Made by a program: the position numbers and the translations under genes | The notes under the pieces: model-generated | Database searches by the model: none | What the model saw: only the letters and a program-made list of their open reading frames with translations | What the model was told of the DNA's origin: nothing | Assembly: GCF_002005565.1 (NCBI RefSeq) | Contig: NZ_BDJC01000029.1 | Location: 1-64,000, forward strand | DNA from: Streptomyces sp. JHA26 | Lineage (GTDB): Bacteria; Actinomycetota; Actinomycetes; Streptomycetales; Streptomycetaceae | Direction of reading: 5' to 3' | DNA: 64,000 nt | Shown here: piece after piece, positions 33,620 through 41,929 of the stretch | Numbering within the stretch: the stretch's first letter is position 1 | How the letters are laid out: each line of letters opens with the position of its first letter

Positions 33620-36600
33620 TCACTCGGCCGAACGGGTGCTGAGCGTCCCGGTCGGGAACAGCGCCAGCCGGTGCGCCAGCGCCGCGGCCTCGCCGCGGCC
33701 GGAGACACCGAGCTTGGCCAGGATGTTGGAGACGTGGACGCTGGCGGTCTTGGGCGAGATGAAGAGCTCCTCGGCTATCTGGCGGTTGGTGCGGCCGTCG
33801 GCGACCAGGCGCAGGACGTCGCGTTCCCGGCCGGTGAGGCCGAGTGCGGCGGCCGGGTCGGCGGGCGCGCCGTCGGGTTCGGCGGCGCGGCCGAGGACGA
33901 GCCCGGCGCGCTGGGCGAGCCGGGTGACGGCGTCGTCGAGCGGGCGGGCGCCGAGGTGCCGGGCGACGGTGCGGGCGAGGCGGAGCAGTTCCGTGGCGCG
34001 GGCCCGTTCGTCGTCGCCGCCCGCGGCCAGCAGGGCGCCGGCCAGCCGGTACCGGACGCGGGCGAGGTCGTAGGGCCGCTCCAGGCACTCGAAGGCGGTG
34101 ACCGCCTCCGACCAGGTCCGCACGGTGTCCCGGCCCCGGGCGCGGTCCAGTTCGGCGCGGACCCACCACTCGTGGGCGAGCCAGACCGGGGCGGCCGTGG
34201 TGAGCGACCTGGCGGCCCCGGCGAGGCTTTCGAGCACCTCGACGCGGCCCTCCTCGGCCGCCGGCAGGCCGAGGGCGTCGGCCTCGGCCTCGGCGGCGGC
34301 CAGCAGCAGGGGCCAGCCGTAGCGCTGGGTGCCGGGCGGGAAGCCGGCGGCCAGGGCGCGGCCGAGCTCCGCCCGGGCGTCGGGGACACGGCCCCGGGCG
34401 GCGGCGACGCCGATGGCGAGGGTGGCCAGCGGCAGCCGGTACTGGGGGGCGGGGTCGTCGGTGCCGTAGGCGGCGCGGGCCTCGTCGAGCAGCCGGGCGG
34501 CCTCGGCCGTCTCGCCGCGGGCGAGGGCGACGGCGGCGCGCTTGAGACAGGCTCCGCCGCGCGGTGCGGCCCCCCGGGCGGGTGCCCCGGCCGCGATCGC
34601 GGCCTCGATCGCCTCGTCCCACCGGCCCAGGGAGATGAGGGACTCGGCGAGATTGCCCCACACCCACGCCTCGGACTCCAGCCGGCCGGTCCGCCGGGTG
34701 AGGTCGATGCCTTCGCGCAGGAGGGCGACCGCCTCCTCGGAGCGGCCGATGCTCTCCAGGACGGAGGGCAGGTTGACATGGCTGCGGGCGATCACGCTGG
34801 GCAGCCCCTGCGCCATCACCCGCTCCCTGACCCGGTACATCTCGGCGAGTCCCGCGTCGACGTGGCCCGCCTCGACCATCAGCCCGCCGAGGGTGAGCCG
34901 GGCGTTGAGCTCGATGTCGGAGGCGCCCACCATGCGCGCGTACTCCACGGCCCGCTCGGCGGCGGTCACGGCGTCGGGGCCGGGATCGTGCAGCATCGAC
35001 CAGGTGGCGGCCATGGCCAGCACCTCGGCGTGCACCGTGGACGGGGGCAGGCCGCGGACGAGTTCCTGGGCGATGGCGAGCTCTCGCCGGCCGTCGCCGC
35101 GGCCCTGGGCCTGGACCAGCCGGGAGCGCTGGGCCCAGAACCAGGCGGCGCGCTGCGGGTCGCGCCCGCCGGGCCGGGCGTCGGGGCCGGTCCCCTGCTC
35201 CTCCAGGAGGCGCAGCGCCCGCTTGGTGATCTTGAGCGCGCGCTCGCGCTCCCCGCACAGCCGCCCGGCGACGGCGGCCTCGGCCATCAGGTCCAGATAG
35301 TGCAGGGGTCCGGTCTCCGGGTGGCATCCGCAGGGCGGGTAGGCCTCGGTGGAGTCGACGGGCCGCAGGGTGGCGCGTACGTCGTCGGGGACGGAGTCCC
35401 ACAGCTCCATGGCCCGCTCGAGCAGCCGCAGCTGCTCCGAGTAGGCGTTGCGCCGGCGGGCCTCGACGGAGGCGTCCAGGACGGCGGGCAGGGCCCTGGC
35501 CGGGTCGTGGGCGCGGTACCAGTGGCTGGCCAGGCGCATCACGCGCTCGGCGGCGGGCACCAGCGTCGGGTCGGCGTCGAGGGCCTCGGCGTAGCGGCGG
35601 TTGAGGCGGGAGCGTTCGCCCGGGAGCAGGTCGTCGGCGACGGCCTCGCGGACCAGGGAGTGGCGGAAGCGGTAGCCGTCGCCGTCGGGCGCGGGGAGCA
35701 GGAGGTTGGCGTTCACGGCGGCCCGCAGCGCCTCGATGAGGTCGTCCTCGGCGAGCCCGGACACCGCGGCGAGCAGCCGGTGCTCGACGGTGGAGCCGCC
35801 CTCGGCGACGATCCGGGCGACGCGCTGCGTGCTCTCGGGGAGCGCTTCGACGCGGACCAGGAGCAGGTCGCGCAGGGAGTCGGTGAGGCCGGTGCGGCAG
35901 CCCTCGTGGGCGGCGACGGCGAGTTCCTCGACGAAGAAGGCGTTGCCGTCGGAGCGTTCGAAGATCTCGTCCACCTGGAGCGGATCGGGCTCGTGGGCGA
36001 GGATGCCGGCGATCTGGCGGCCGACCTCCTCGCGGGTGAAGCGGCCGAGTTCGATGCGGCGGACGGTGCGCAGGCGGTCGAGTTCGGCGAGCAGCGGGCG
36101 CAGCGGGTGGCGGCGGTGGATGTCGTCGGAGCGGTAGGTGGCCAGGACGACGAGGCGGCCGGTGCGCAGGGTGCGGAAGAGGTAGGCGATCAGGTGGCGC
36201 GTGGAGGCGTCGGCCCAGTGCAGGTCCTCCAGGACGAGGACGACGGTGTGCCGGGCGGCGACCCGCTCCAGCAGGCGGGCGGTGAGCTCGAAGAGGCGGG
36301 CCATGCTCTCCTCGTCGTGCCGGCCGCCGCCGGCGCCCGGGGCGCTCTCGGCCAGCTCGGGCAGCAGCCGGGCCAGCTCCTCCTCCTGTCCCGCGGCAGC
36401 GGCGGCCAGCTCCGCGGGCAGTTCGCGGCGCAGGGCGCGCAGCGCGGTGGAGAAGGGGGCGAAGGGCAGCCCGTCGGCGCCGATCTCGACGCAGCCGCCG
36501 AGTGCGACGACGGCGCCCTGCCGGCGTGCGGCGGTGGCGAACTCCTCGACGAGGCGGGTCTTGCCGACGCCCGCCTCGCCGCCGAGCAGCAGTGCCTGCG

Positions 36601-36736
36601 GCTCTCCCCCGGTGCGGGACGCCGGGTCGGCGTCCTTGCCGCCGGCGCGGACGAGCGAGTCGTGCAACGTGTCCAGCTCGCCTGTGCGGCCTACGAACAC
36701 GGGACTGACGGACCTGGTCTCCACGTGCCCGAGCAT
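33620..36736 (-). CDS. LAL-type LuxR regulator with N-terminal AAA ATPase
   Basis: A 1,038-residue large ATP-binding regulator of the LuxR (LAL/MalT-like) family. Walker A is GGEAGVGKT at residues 52-60 and Walker B is VVLVLEDLHWADAST; a long TPR-like helical middle follows (about 400-960). The last 65 residues are a LuxR helix-turn-helix (LTGRERDVLRLVADGRTNRQIAEELF). LAL proteins commonly activate secondary-metabolite or sugar-use genes after binding ATP and an inducer; no obvious target cluster is adjacent. ATG 36736 (MLGHVETRSVSPVFVGR) is chosen because the ATPase domain starts immediately; GTG 36724 is also possible. Confidence 0.9.
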   Translation of the reverse strand: MLGHVETRSVSPVFVGRTGELDTLHDSLVRAGGKDADPASRTGGEPQALLLGGEAGVGKTRLVEEFATAARRQGAVVALGGCVEIGADGLPFAPFSTALRALRRELPAELAAAAAGQEEELARLLPELAESAPGAGGGRHDEESMARLFELTARLLERVAARHTVVLVLEDLHWADASTRHLIAYLFRTLRTGRLVVLATYRSDDIHRRHPLRPLLAELDRLRTVRRIELGRFTREEVGRQIAGILAHEPDPLQVDEIFERSDGNAFFVEELAVAAHEGCRTGLTDSLRDLLLVRVEALPESTQRVARIVAEGGSTVEHRLLAAVSGLAEDDLIEALRAAVNANLLLPAPDGDGYRFRHSLVREAVADDLLPGERSRLNRRYAEALDADPTLVPAAERVMRLASHWYRAHDPARALPAVLDASVEARRRNAYSEQLRLLERAMELWDSVPDDVRATLRPVDSTEAYPPCGCHPETGPLHYLDLMAEAAVAGRLCGERERALKITKRALRLLEEQGTGPDARPGGRDPQRAAWFWAQRSRLVQAQGRGDGRRELAIAQELVRGLPPSTVHAEVLAMAATWSMLHDPGPDAVTAAERAVEYARMVGASDIELNARLTLGGLMVEAGHVDAGLAEMYRVRERVMAQGLPSVIARSHVNLPSVLESIGRSEEAVALLREGIDLTRRTGRLESEAWVWGNLAESLISLGRWDEAIEAAIAAGAPARGAAPRGGACLKRAAVALARGETAEAARLLDEARAAYGTDDPAPQYRLPLATLAIGVAAARGRVPDARAELGRALAAGFPPGTQRYGWPLLLAAAEAEADALGLPAAEEGRVEVLESLAGAARSLTTAAPVWLAHEWWVRAELDRARGRDTVRTWSEAVTAFECLERPYDLARVRYRLAGALLAAGGDDERARATELLRLARTVARHLGARPLDDAVTRLAQRAGLVLGRAAEPDGAPADPAAALGLTGRERDVLRLVADGRTNRQIAEELFISPKTASVHVSNILAKLGVSGRGEAAALAHRLALFPTGTLSTRSAE

Positions 36737-36840
36737 CGCACGCGGGCCCGAGGGCAGGGGACCGGTTTTCGGCAGGAGGACGGCGCCCGGAACGACGGCG
36801 GGGAGGGAGGCCGCGCGGCCTCCCTCCCCGGTCCCCCCGT

Positions 36841-37026
36841 TCACGCGATCCGGGCGGAGCGGTGCCGGCGCGACCGGAACGTATGGCTCTCCGCCGGGGC
36901 GGCGTCGTGGTGGGCGTCCCGGCGGGCGGCGCGACGGGCGCGGACGGCCTCGCGGACCAGCCTCGCCTCGTCGGCCTCGCGGATCAGGTCGGCGGTGCGG
37001 AGCTGCCGGATCTCGTACTCGTACAT
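36841..37026 (-). CDS. Small basic protein (61 aa)
   Basis: MYEYEIRQLRTADLIREADE followed by an Arg-rich helix (VREAVRARRAARRDAHHDAA) and ending RSARIA. AAGGGACACACC before the ATG is an adequate ribosome site. The protein looks like a single amphipathic, strongly basic helix, with no known domain. I recognise similar short MYEYE-type proteins as common in Streptomyces but cannot give a role. It is separate from, and upstream of, the LuxR gene. Confidence 0.65.
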   Translation of the reverse strand: MYEYEIRQLRTADLIREADEARLVREAVRARRAARRDAHHDAAPAESHTFRSRRHRSARIA

Positions 37027-37156
37027 GGTGTGTCCCTTGCTGGAAGGCGGGTTCGGAATCGCTCGTTGCGATGCCTCCACCTTCGTCTCCCAGGGGGGTG
37101 GGCCACATCGGGTAAGTGCCGCATCTTCGGTGCCCGCGGGGGGCCTCGGACACGGG

Positions 37157-37209
37157 TGAGGGGCCTTAGGACGCGCGCCGGGGGCGCGCTGACGTCCTAA
37201 GGCCCCTCA
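37157..37209 (-). terminator. Long terminator after the Asp/Ala-rich membrane protein gene
   Basis: TGAGGGGCCTTAGGACG and its exact complement form a 17-bp stem whose loop contains a second small GC hairpin. It starts 11 bases after the stop at 37220. Confidence 0.8.
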
Positions 37210-37219
37210 GAGGGCCGGG

Positions 37220-37813
37220 TCAGCCGGCGGACGGCAGCCCCAGCAGGACGTCCGTGTACTTGAGGACGGCCAGGAGCAGTCCGACGACGCCGAGCGCGAC
37301 ACCCGCCCAGGCGACCGACTTGATCCACGGCGCCTGCGGCCTGCCGGGGGCGCCGAAGGCGGGCCGGGCCAGTACGACGACGCCGACGACCAGCGCGACC
37401 AGGGCGAACAGGCCGCCCCACAGTGCGGTGGCGTGCCAGGCGTTGCCGTAGCCCTTCTCGATCAGCGTGGCGACGTCGGAGGACGACGAGGTCTCCAGCT
37501 GGCCGACCAGCGACTCGCGGGCGGAGGCCACGGTGCCGACCCAGCTGCCGGTCAGCGAGACGATGCCCAGCCCCGCGGAGACGACGGCGCCGGCGCCCTG
37601 GCCGACGCCGGTGGGGCCGTCCTTCTCGACGGCACCGGCCTCGGCGCCGGTCCCGGACGCGTCCGCCTCGGGATCGCCGGTCGCGGTGGCGTCACCGTCC
37701 GCGGTGGCGTCACCGTCCGCGGCCGTGTTCTCGGCGGCCTCGGTCTTCGCCACCTCGTCCGCCTTGTCCTGGTCGGCCCTGCCGTCGGTCTCGTCCACTG
37801 TCTTCGTTCCCAT
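37220..37813 (-). CDS. Membrane protein with acidic repetitive N-terminus (197 aa)
   Basis: The first 75 or so residues are hydrophilic and low-complexity (Asp, Ala, Thr, Gly, Glu), including ADGDATADGDATATGD. Two clear transmembrane helices follow (ATALWGGLFALVALVVGVVVLA and SVAWAGVALGVVGLLLAVLKY) plus a weaker hydrophobic stretch near VVSAGLGIVSLTGSWVG. No enzymatic motif. ATG 37813 begins MGTKTVDETDG. It is 35 bases after the GNAT gene on the same strand, so it may belong to the MMPL-GNAT transcript that ends at the hairpin. Function unknown. Confidence 0.7.
   Translation of the reverse strand: MGTKTVDETDGRADQDKADEVAKTEAAENTAADGDATADGDATATGDPEADASGTGAEAGAVEKDGPTGVGQGAGAVVSAGLGIVSLTGSWVGTVASARESLVGQLETSSSSDVATLIEKGYGNAWHATALWGGLFALVALVVGVVVLARPAFGAPGRPQAPWIKSVAWAGVALGVVGLLLAVLKYTDVLLGLPSAG
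37683..37718. repeat. Two perfect 18-bp tandem repeats
   Basis: gcggtggcgtcaccgtcc occurs twice in tandem, encoding the ADGDAT repeat in the acidic N-terminus of the membrane protein. Confidence 0.7.
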
Positions 37814-37848
37814 GTCTCGCACCGTACGGACGCTCTCTGAGAGGTCCC

Positions 37849-38424
37849 TTAATGATCGTCGTGAGCGCCGCGCGCGCGTGCCGCACGCCACTCGGGCGCC
37901 AGTACCGCCCACACCTCCATGTCATGGCGGACGCCCCCGTAGGGGAAGGACTCGCGCAGTACACCCTCCCGCGTCATGCCGAGTCGCCGGGCGGCGGCGA
38001 CGCTGGGGGCGTTCGCGGACGACGCGTGCCACTCCACGCGGTGCATGCCGCGTTCGTCGAAGGCCCAGTCGATCAGGACGCGGGCGCCGCGGGTGACGAG
38101 GCCCCGGCCCGTTCCGGCGGGCTCCAGCCAGCAGCCGATCTCGCAGACGCCGGTGGCCGCGTCGAAGACGCGGAAGAGCAGCCCGCCGACGAGCGTGCCG
38201 TCCAGCCACAGCCCGTGCAGGAAGCCGCTGTCGGCGGCGTGCCGGTCGGCGTAGGACTGGAGCAGTTCGCGGGCGGACTCGACGTCGGTGGCCTTGGCGC
38301 CGAAGGGGATGTGCCGTGTGATGAAGTCCCTGCCCCGGTCCAGGTGGGCCAGGAACTCCTCGGCGTGCCAGGTCTCCAGGGGACGCAGTTCGGCTCCGTC
38401 GTCACCCAGTGGTATCGCGTACAT
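37849..38424 (-). CDS. GNAT N-acetyltransferase (RimJ/RimL-like)
   Basis: A 191-residue acetyl-CoA-dependent acetyltransferase. The GNAT core is clear: GTLVGGLLFRVFDAATGVCEIGCWLEP, the CoA-binding loop AGTGRGLVTRGARVLIDWAF, and HRVEWHASSANAPSVAAARRLGMTREGVLR, as in RimJ/RimL ribosomal-protein and related acetyltransferases. ATG 38424 (MYAIPLGDDG) with AGGAGG 12 bases upstream. It overlaps the end of the MMPL exporter gene by 23 bases, which suggests translational coupling and a joint role, for example modification plus export of a toxic compound (inference). Confidence 0.88.
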   Translation of the reverse strand: MYAIPLGDDGAELRPLETWHAEEFLAHLDRGRDFITRHIPFGAKATDVESARELLQSYADRHAADSGFLHGLWLDGTLVGGLLFRVFDAATGVCEIGCWLEPAGTGRGLVTRGARVLIDWAFDERGMHRVEWHASSANAPSVAAARRLGMTREGVLRESFPYGGVRHDMEVWAVLAPEWRAARARGAHDDH

Positions 38425-40648
38425 CGCGCTGCTGTTCCTCCTCTGCCAGGACGTCCGCCACCCCGGCGTCCGTCGCCGCGGCCAGCCTCTCATGGGCGGC
38501 GCGGCACTCGGGCGGCTCGATGCTGAGGCGGGGCAGCCAGGCGTCCAGCCGGCGCGGCAGCCACCAGTTGGCCCGGCCGAGCAGGTGCATCAGCGCGGGC
38601 ACCAGGAGCGTGCGGAGCACGAAGGCGTCCAGGGCGACGGCGGCGGCGAGGGCGATGCCGAACATGGCGATCACCCGGTCGCCGCTGAGCACGAAGGCGA
38701 GGAACACCGAGATCATGATGACCGCGGCGGAGTTGATCACCCGGCTGGTCTCGGCGAGGCCGACGCGGACGGCACGGCGGTTGTCGCCGGTCTCCAGCCA
38801 CTCCTCGTACATGCGGCCGACCAGGAAGACCTGGTAGTCCATGGAGAGCCCGAACAGCACCGAGACCATGATCACGGGCAGGAAGGGCTCGATCGGGCCC
38901 GCGCTGCCGAGCCCGAGCAGCTCGCTGCCCCAGCCCCACTGGAAGACCGCGACGACGATGCCGAAGGACGCGGCGACGGCGGCGACGTTCATCGCGGCGG
39001 CCTTGACCGGGATGCCGACGGAGCGGAAGGCCAGCAGGAGCAGCAGGCAGCCGAGCCCGACGACGACGCCGACGAACAGGGGCAGCTTGCCGACGATGAC
39101 CCCGGCGAAGTCGTCGTAGCCCGCCGTCACCCCGCCGACGTGCACGTCGAGCGAGGTGCCGGTCTCCGCGCGCGGCAGCACCTCGGAGCGCAGCCGCTCG
39201 ACGAGGTCGCTGGTCCTCTGCGACTGCGGCGCCGAATCGGGTACGACGCCGAGGTACGCGGTGTCGCCGCCGGAGTTGTACGTCACCGGCGTCACCGAGG
39301 AGATCCCCTCGGTGGTGCGCAGGGAGGCGTCCAGGTTGTCCAGGGCGAGCCGGTCCTCGGCGCCCCTCACCTTGGTGACCAGGGTGAGGGGTCCGTTCAC
39401 GCCGGGACCGAAGTCCTCGGCGAGCAGGTCGTAGGCCTGGCGGGTGGTCGTGCCCCGGGGGTCGTTGCCCTGGTCGGAGGTGCCCAGGCGCAGTCCGAGG
39501 GTGGGCAGGGCGAGGACCGTGACGACGACGAGCGCGAGGGCGCCGAGCAGCTTGGGGTGGCGCTCGACGAACGCCGACCAGCGGGCGGCGAGCCCGGTCG
39601 GCAGCTCGGGCTCGGGCCCGTGCTCGGCGAGTCTGCGCCGCTCGCGGCGGCTCAGGGCGCGCGGGCCGACGTACGACAGCAGGGCGGGCAGCAGCGTCAC
39701 GGAGGCGGCGACGGTGAGCACGACGGTCAGCGAGGCGGCGACGGCCACACCGTTGAGGAAGCCGAGCCGGAGGACCAGCATGCCGAGCAGGGCGATGCAC
39801 ACGGTGGCACCCGCGAAGACGACCGCGCGTCCCGTGGTCGCGACGGCACGGGTGGCGGCCTCGGTGACGGACAGGCCGCGCTTCAGCCCCCGCCGGTGCC
39901 GGGTGACGATGAACAGCGCGTAGTCGATGCCGACGCCGAGCCCGATGAGGGTGCCCAGCATGGGCGCGAAGTCGGCGACGGTCATGAGGTGGCCGAGCAG
40001 GGTGATGCCCGCGTAGGCGGTGCCGACGGAGACCAGTGCCGTGGCGATGGGCAGCAGGGAGGCGGCGAGGGACCCGAAGGCGAGGAACAGCACGGCCGCG
40101 GCGACGGCCACGCCGACGGCCTCGGCGAGGTGGCCGCCGGTGGATCCGGTGAGCGCGACGGCGCTGCCGCCCAGCTCGACCTGGAGTCCGTCGGCCTCGG
40201 CGGCCCTGGCGGTGTCGACGACCGCGCGCGCCTGGGCCGCGTCGATGTCCTGGGCCTCGGCGCCGAAGGTGACCGTGGCGTACGCCGTGCGGTCGTTCTC
40301 GCTGATCCGATCCGAGTCGGGGTCGTCGTACGGGTTGGTCACCGAGACCACCCCGGGCAGCTCCGCGATGCGGTCCAGGGTGCGGGTCATGGTCTGCTCG
40401 ACGTCGGCCGCGCGGACCGTGCCGGACGTGGTGTGCCAGACGATCGTGTCGCTGTCGCCGCCGAGGCCGGGGAAGCCCGAGGCGAGCAGCCGGAAGGCAC
40501 GGTCGGAGTCGGTGCCGGGGACGCCGTAGTCGTTCGAGTACGCGGAGCCGGCGGCGAAGGCTCCGGCGGAGACCCCGCCGAGGGCGAGGAGCCAGAGCAG
40601 AACGGTGATCAGCCGGCGTCGGACACACCAGCGTGCGAGGGCTGCCAC
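38402..40648 (-). CDS. MMPL/RND-superfamily membrane transporter
   Basis: A 748-residue MMPL-family exporter with the duplicated layout: a first helix near 12-35 (LITVLLWLLALGGVSAGAFAAG), a large extracytoplasmic loop, then a five-helix block including LIGLGVGIDYALFIVTRHR. The second half repeats the plan, with LFGLSMDYQVFLVGRMYEEW carrying the proton-relay Asp-Tyr pair; the matching pair in the first half is GIDYAL. Such proteins export lipids, siderophores or small metabolites by proton motive force. Start GTG 40648 behind GGGAGCG. Followed by an overlapping acetyltransferase gene. Confidence 0.92.
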   Translation of the reverse strand: MAALARWCVRRRLITVLLWLLALGGVSAGAFAAGSAYSNDYGVPGTDSDRAFRLLASGFPGLGGDSDTIVWHTTSGTVRAADVEQTMTRTLDRIAELPGVVSVTNPYDDPDSDRISENDRTAYATVTFGAEAQDIDAAQARAVVDTARAAEADGLQVELGGSAVALTGSTGGHLAEAVGVAVAAAVLFLAFGSLAASLLPIATALVSVGTAYAGITLLGHLMTVADFAPMLGTLIGLGVGIDYALFIVTRHRRGLKRGLSVTEAATRAVATTGRAVVFAGATVCIALLGMLVLRLGFLNGVAVAASLTVVLTVAASVTLLPALLSYVGPRALSRRERRRLAEHGPEPELPTGLAARWSAFVERHPKLLGALALVVVTVLALPTLGLRLGTSDQGNDPRGTTTRQAYDLLAEDFGPGVNGPLTLVTKVRGAEDRLALDNLDASLRTTEGISSVTPVTYNSGGDTAYLGVVPDSAPQSQRTSDLVERLRSEVLPRAETGTSLDVHVGGVTAGYDDFAGVIVGKLPLFVGVVVGLGCLLLLLAFRSVGIPVKAAAMNVAAVAASFGIVVAVFQWGWGSELLGLGSAGPIEPFLPVIMVSVLFGLSMDYQVFLVGRMYEEWLETGDNRRAVRVGLAETSRVINSAAVIMISVFLAFVLSGDRVIAMFGIALAAAVALDAFVLRTLLVPALMHLLGRANWWLPRRLDAWLPRLSIEPPECRAAHERLAAATDAGVADVLAEEEQQRDVRDTTG

Positions 40649-41048
40649 GGAACGCGCTCCCGGAGTGACTGAGGTGTGGATCTTTGACCGGGAACAGCCG
40701 TACACGGACCGAACGTCCCGCAAAGAGCGCATGAGCTACGCACCGGACACTCTTGCAGGCACAACTGATCGTTTGTCGCTTTCGTGTCCTTGTTCACACC
40801 TCCGTTCACATCTCCGCGAGCGGCGGCCGCACCTCCCACGAGGCCTCGTCGCCCTGCTCGGGGTCCTCCGCCCGGACGTCCGCGGCCCGGAAACCCGGAT
40901 GCGGGGGTGCGGGACCGGCTGCTATCGTCCGCCGCTCCGACGTTCCCCGGCAGCCCGCCGCCGACCGAAGCAGGTGCTTTGATGCTTGTCCGTCCGATCT
41001 CCGACGAGACCCTTTCCCTCTTCACGGCCCCAAGGAGCCCGTTCACCG
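40649..41048. other. Intergenic region between divergent MMPL and methyltransferase genes
   Basis: No supported gene. TATCGT near 40922 on the plus strand is a possible -10 box for the methyltransferase gene. A short ORF from 40982 (MLVRPISDETLS) overlaps the methyltransferase start in another frame and has no good ribosome site. Confidence 0.35.
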
Positions 41049-41852
41049 ATGTCGGACATCACATCGAACACCCCGCACGACGACCTCGCTAACCGCCTCA
41101 CCCTGCCCCGGTACCCCCGCAGCAGCGCCTACGACGCCCGCTGGACCGTCGAGAACGCGATGGGCCCGCACGCGCTGTGGCTGCTGGAGTGGCTCGCCCC
41201 GGCCCTCGGCCTCGACACCCTGCGCCCCGGCGCCCGCGTGCTCGACCTGGGCTGCGGACGTGCCATGACGTCGGTCTTCCTGGCCAGGGAGTACGGCGTC
41301 CAGGTCACCGCGGCCGACCTGTGGATCAAGCCGGACGACAACGCGCGCCGCATCGCGGAGGCGGGCGTCGCCGACCGGGTGTTCCCGGTCCTCGCCGAGG
41401 CCCACGACCTGCCCTTCGGTCAGGAGAGCTTCGACGCGATCGTCTCCGTCGACGCGTACCAGTACTTCGGCACCGACGATCTCTACCTGCCGACGCTGAC
41501 CCGGCTGCTGAAGCCCGGCGGGCGGATCGGGGTCGTCGTCCCGTCGGTGCCCGAGGAGATCGAGGGCACCGAGCCGCCGGAGCACATGAAGCCGTACTGG
41601 GACCCCGCGTTCTGGTGCTTCCACAGTCCCGCCTGGTGGCGCCGCCACTGGACCCGCAGCGGGGCCGTGGACGTGGAGACGGCCGACTGGCTGGAGGACG
41701 GCTGGCGTGAGTGGCTGCTCTGGTGCGACGTCGTCGCCGAGGAGAGCACGGAGGAGTTCCACGTGCGGATGAGCCGGGAGAGCGCGGAGATGCTGCGCAC
41801 GGACCGGGGCCGCACGCTGGGCTTCGCGCGCGTGGTGGGCCGCCGCGTCTGA
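41049..41852 (+). CDS. SAM-dependent methyltransferase
   Basis: A 267-residue class I methyltransferase. The SAM motif is ARVLDLGCGRAMTSVFLARE, motif II region VTAADLWIKPDDNARR, then DLPFGQESFDAIVSVDAYQYFG and the LLKPGGRIGVVVPS strand. It has a Trp-rich C-terminal half (FWCFHSPAWWRRHWTRSG). ATG 41049 has AAGGAG 12 bases upstream. The substrate is not predictable; small-molecule methylation is the default. It converges on gatB with a strong bidirectional hairpin between. Confidence 0.88.
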   Translation: MSDITSNTPHDDLANRLTLPRYPRSSAYDARWTVENAMGPHALWLLEWLAPALGLDTLRPGARVLDLGCGRAMTSVFLAREYGVQVTAADLWIKPDDNARRIAEAGVADRVFPVLAEAHDLPFGQESFDAIVSVDAYQYFGTDDLYLPTLTRLLKPGGRIGVVVPSVPEEIEGTEPPEHMKPYWDPAFWCFHSPAWWRRHWTRSGAVDVETADWLEDGWREWLLWCDVVAEESTEEFHVRMSRESAEMLRTDRGRTLGFARVVGRRV

Positions 41853-41878
41853 CCGCGTGACGGCACGACCCCATGAGC

Positions 41879-41909
41879 GAGGGGGCGCATCGAACCGATG
41901 CGCCCCCTC
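41879..41909. terminator. Bidirectional terminator between the methyltransferase gene and gatB
   Basis: GAGGGGGCGCATCG and CGATGCGCCCCCTC form a perfect 14-bp stem with a three-base loop, midway between convergent stop codons. Confidence 0.85.
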
Positions 41910-41929
41910 CTCTCGACCGTCTTCGCCGG

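Noticed and set aside
37849..40648. MMPL-GNAT pair as part of a secondary-metabolite cluster
   Set aside because: No biosynthetic genes are nearby; a stand-alone exporter with a coupled acetyltransferase is all the sequence supports.
40982..41092. Short ORF MLVRPISDETLS before the methyltransferase
   Set aside because: No clear ribosome site and it overlaps the methyltransferase start in another frame.
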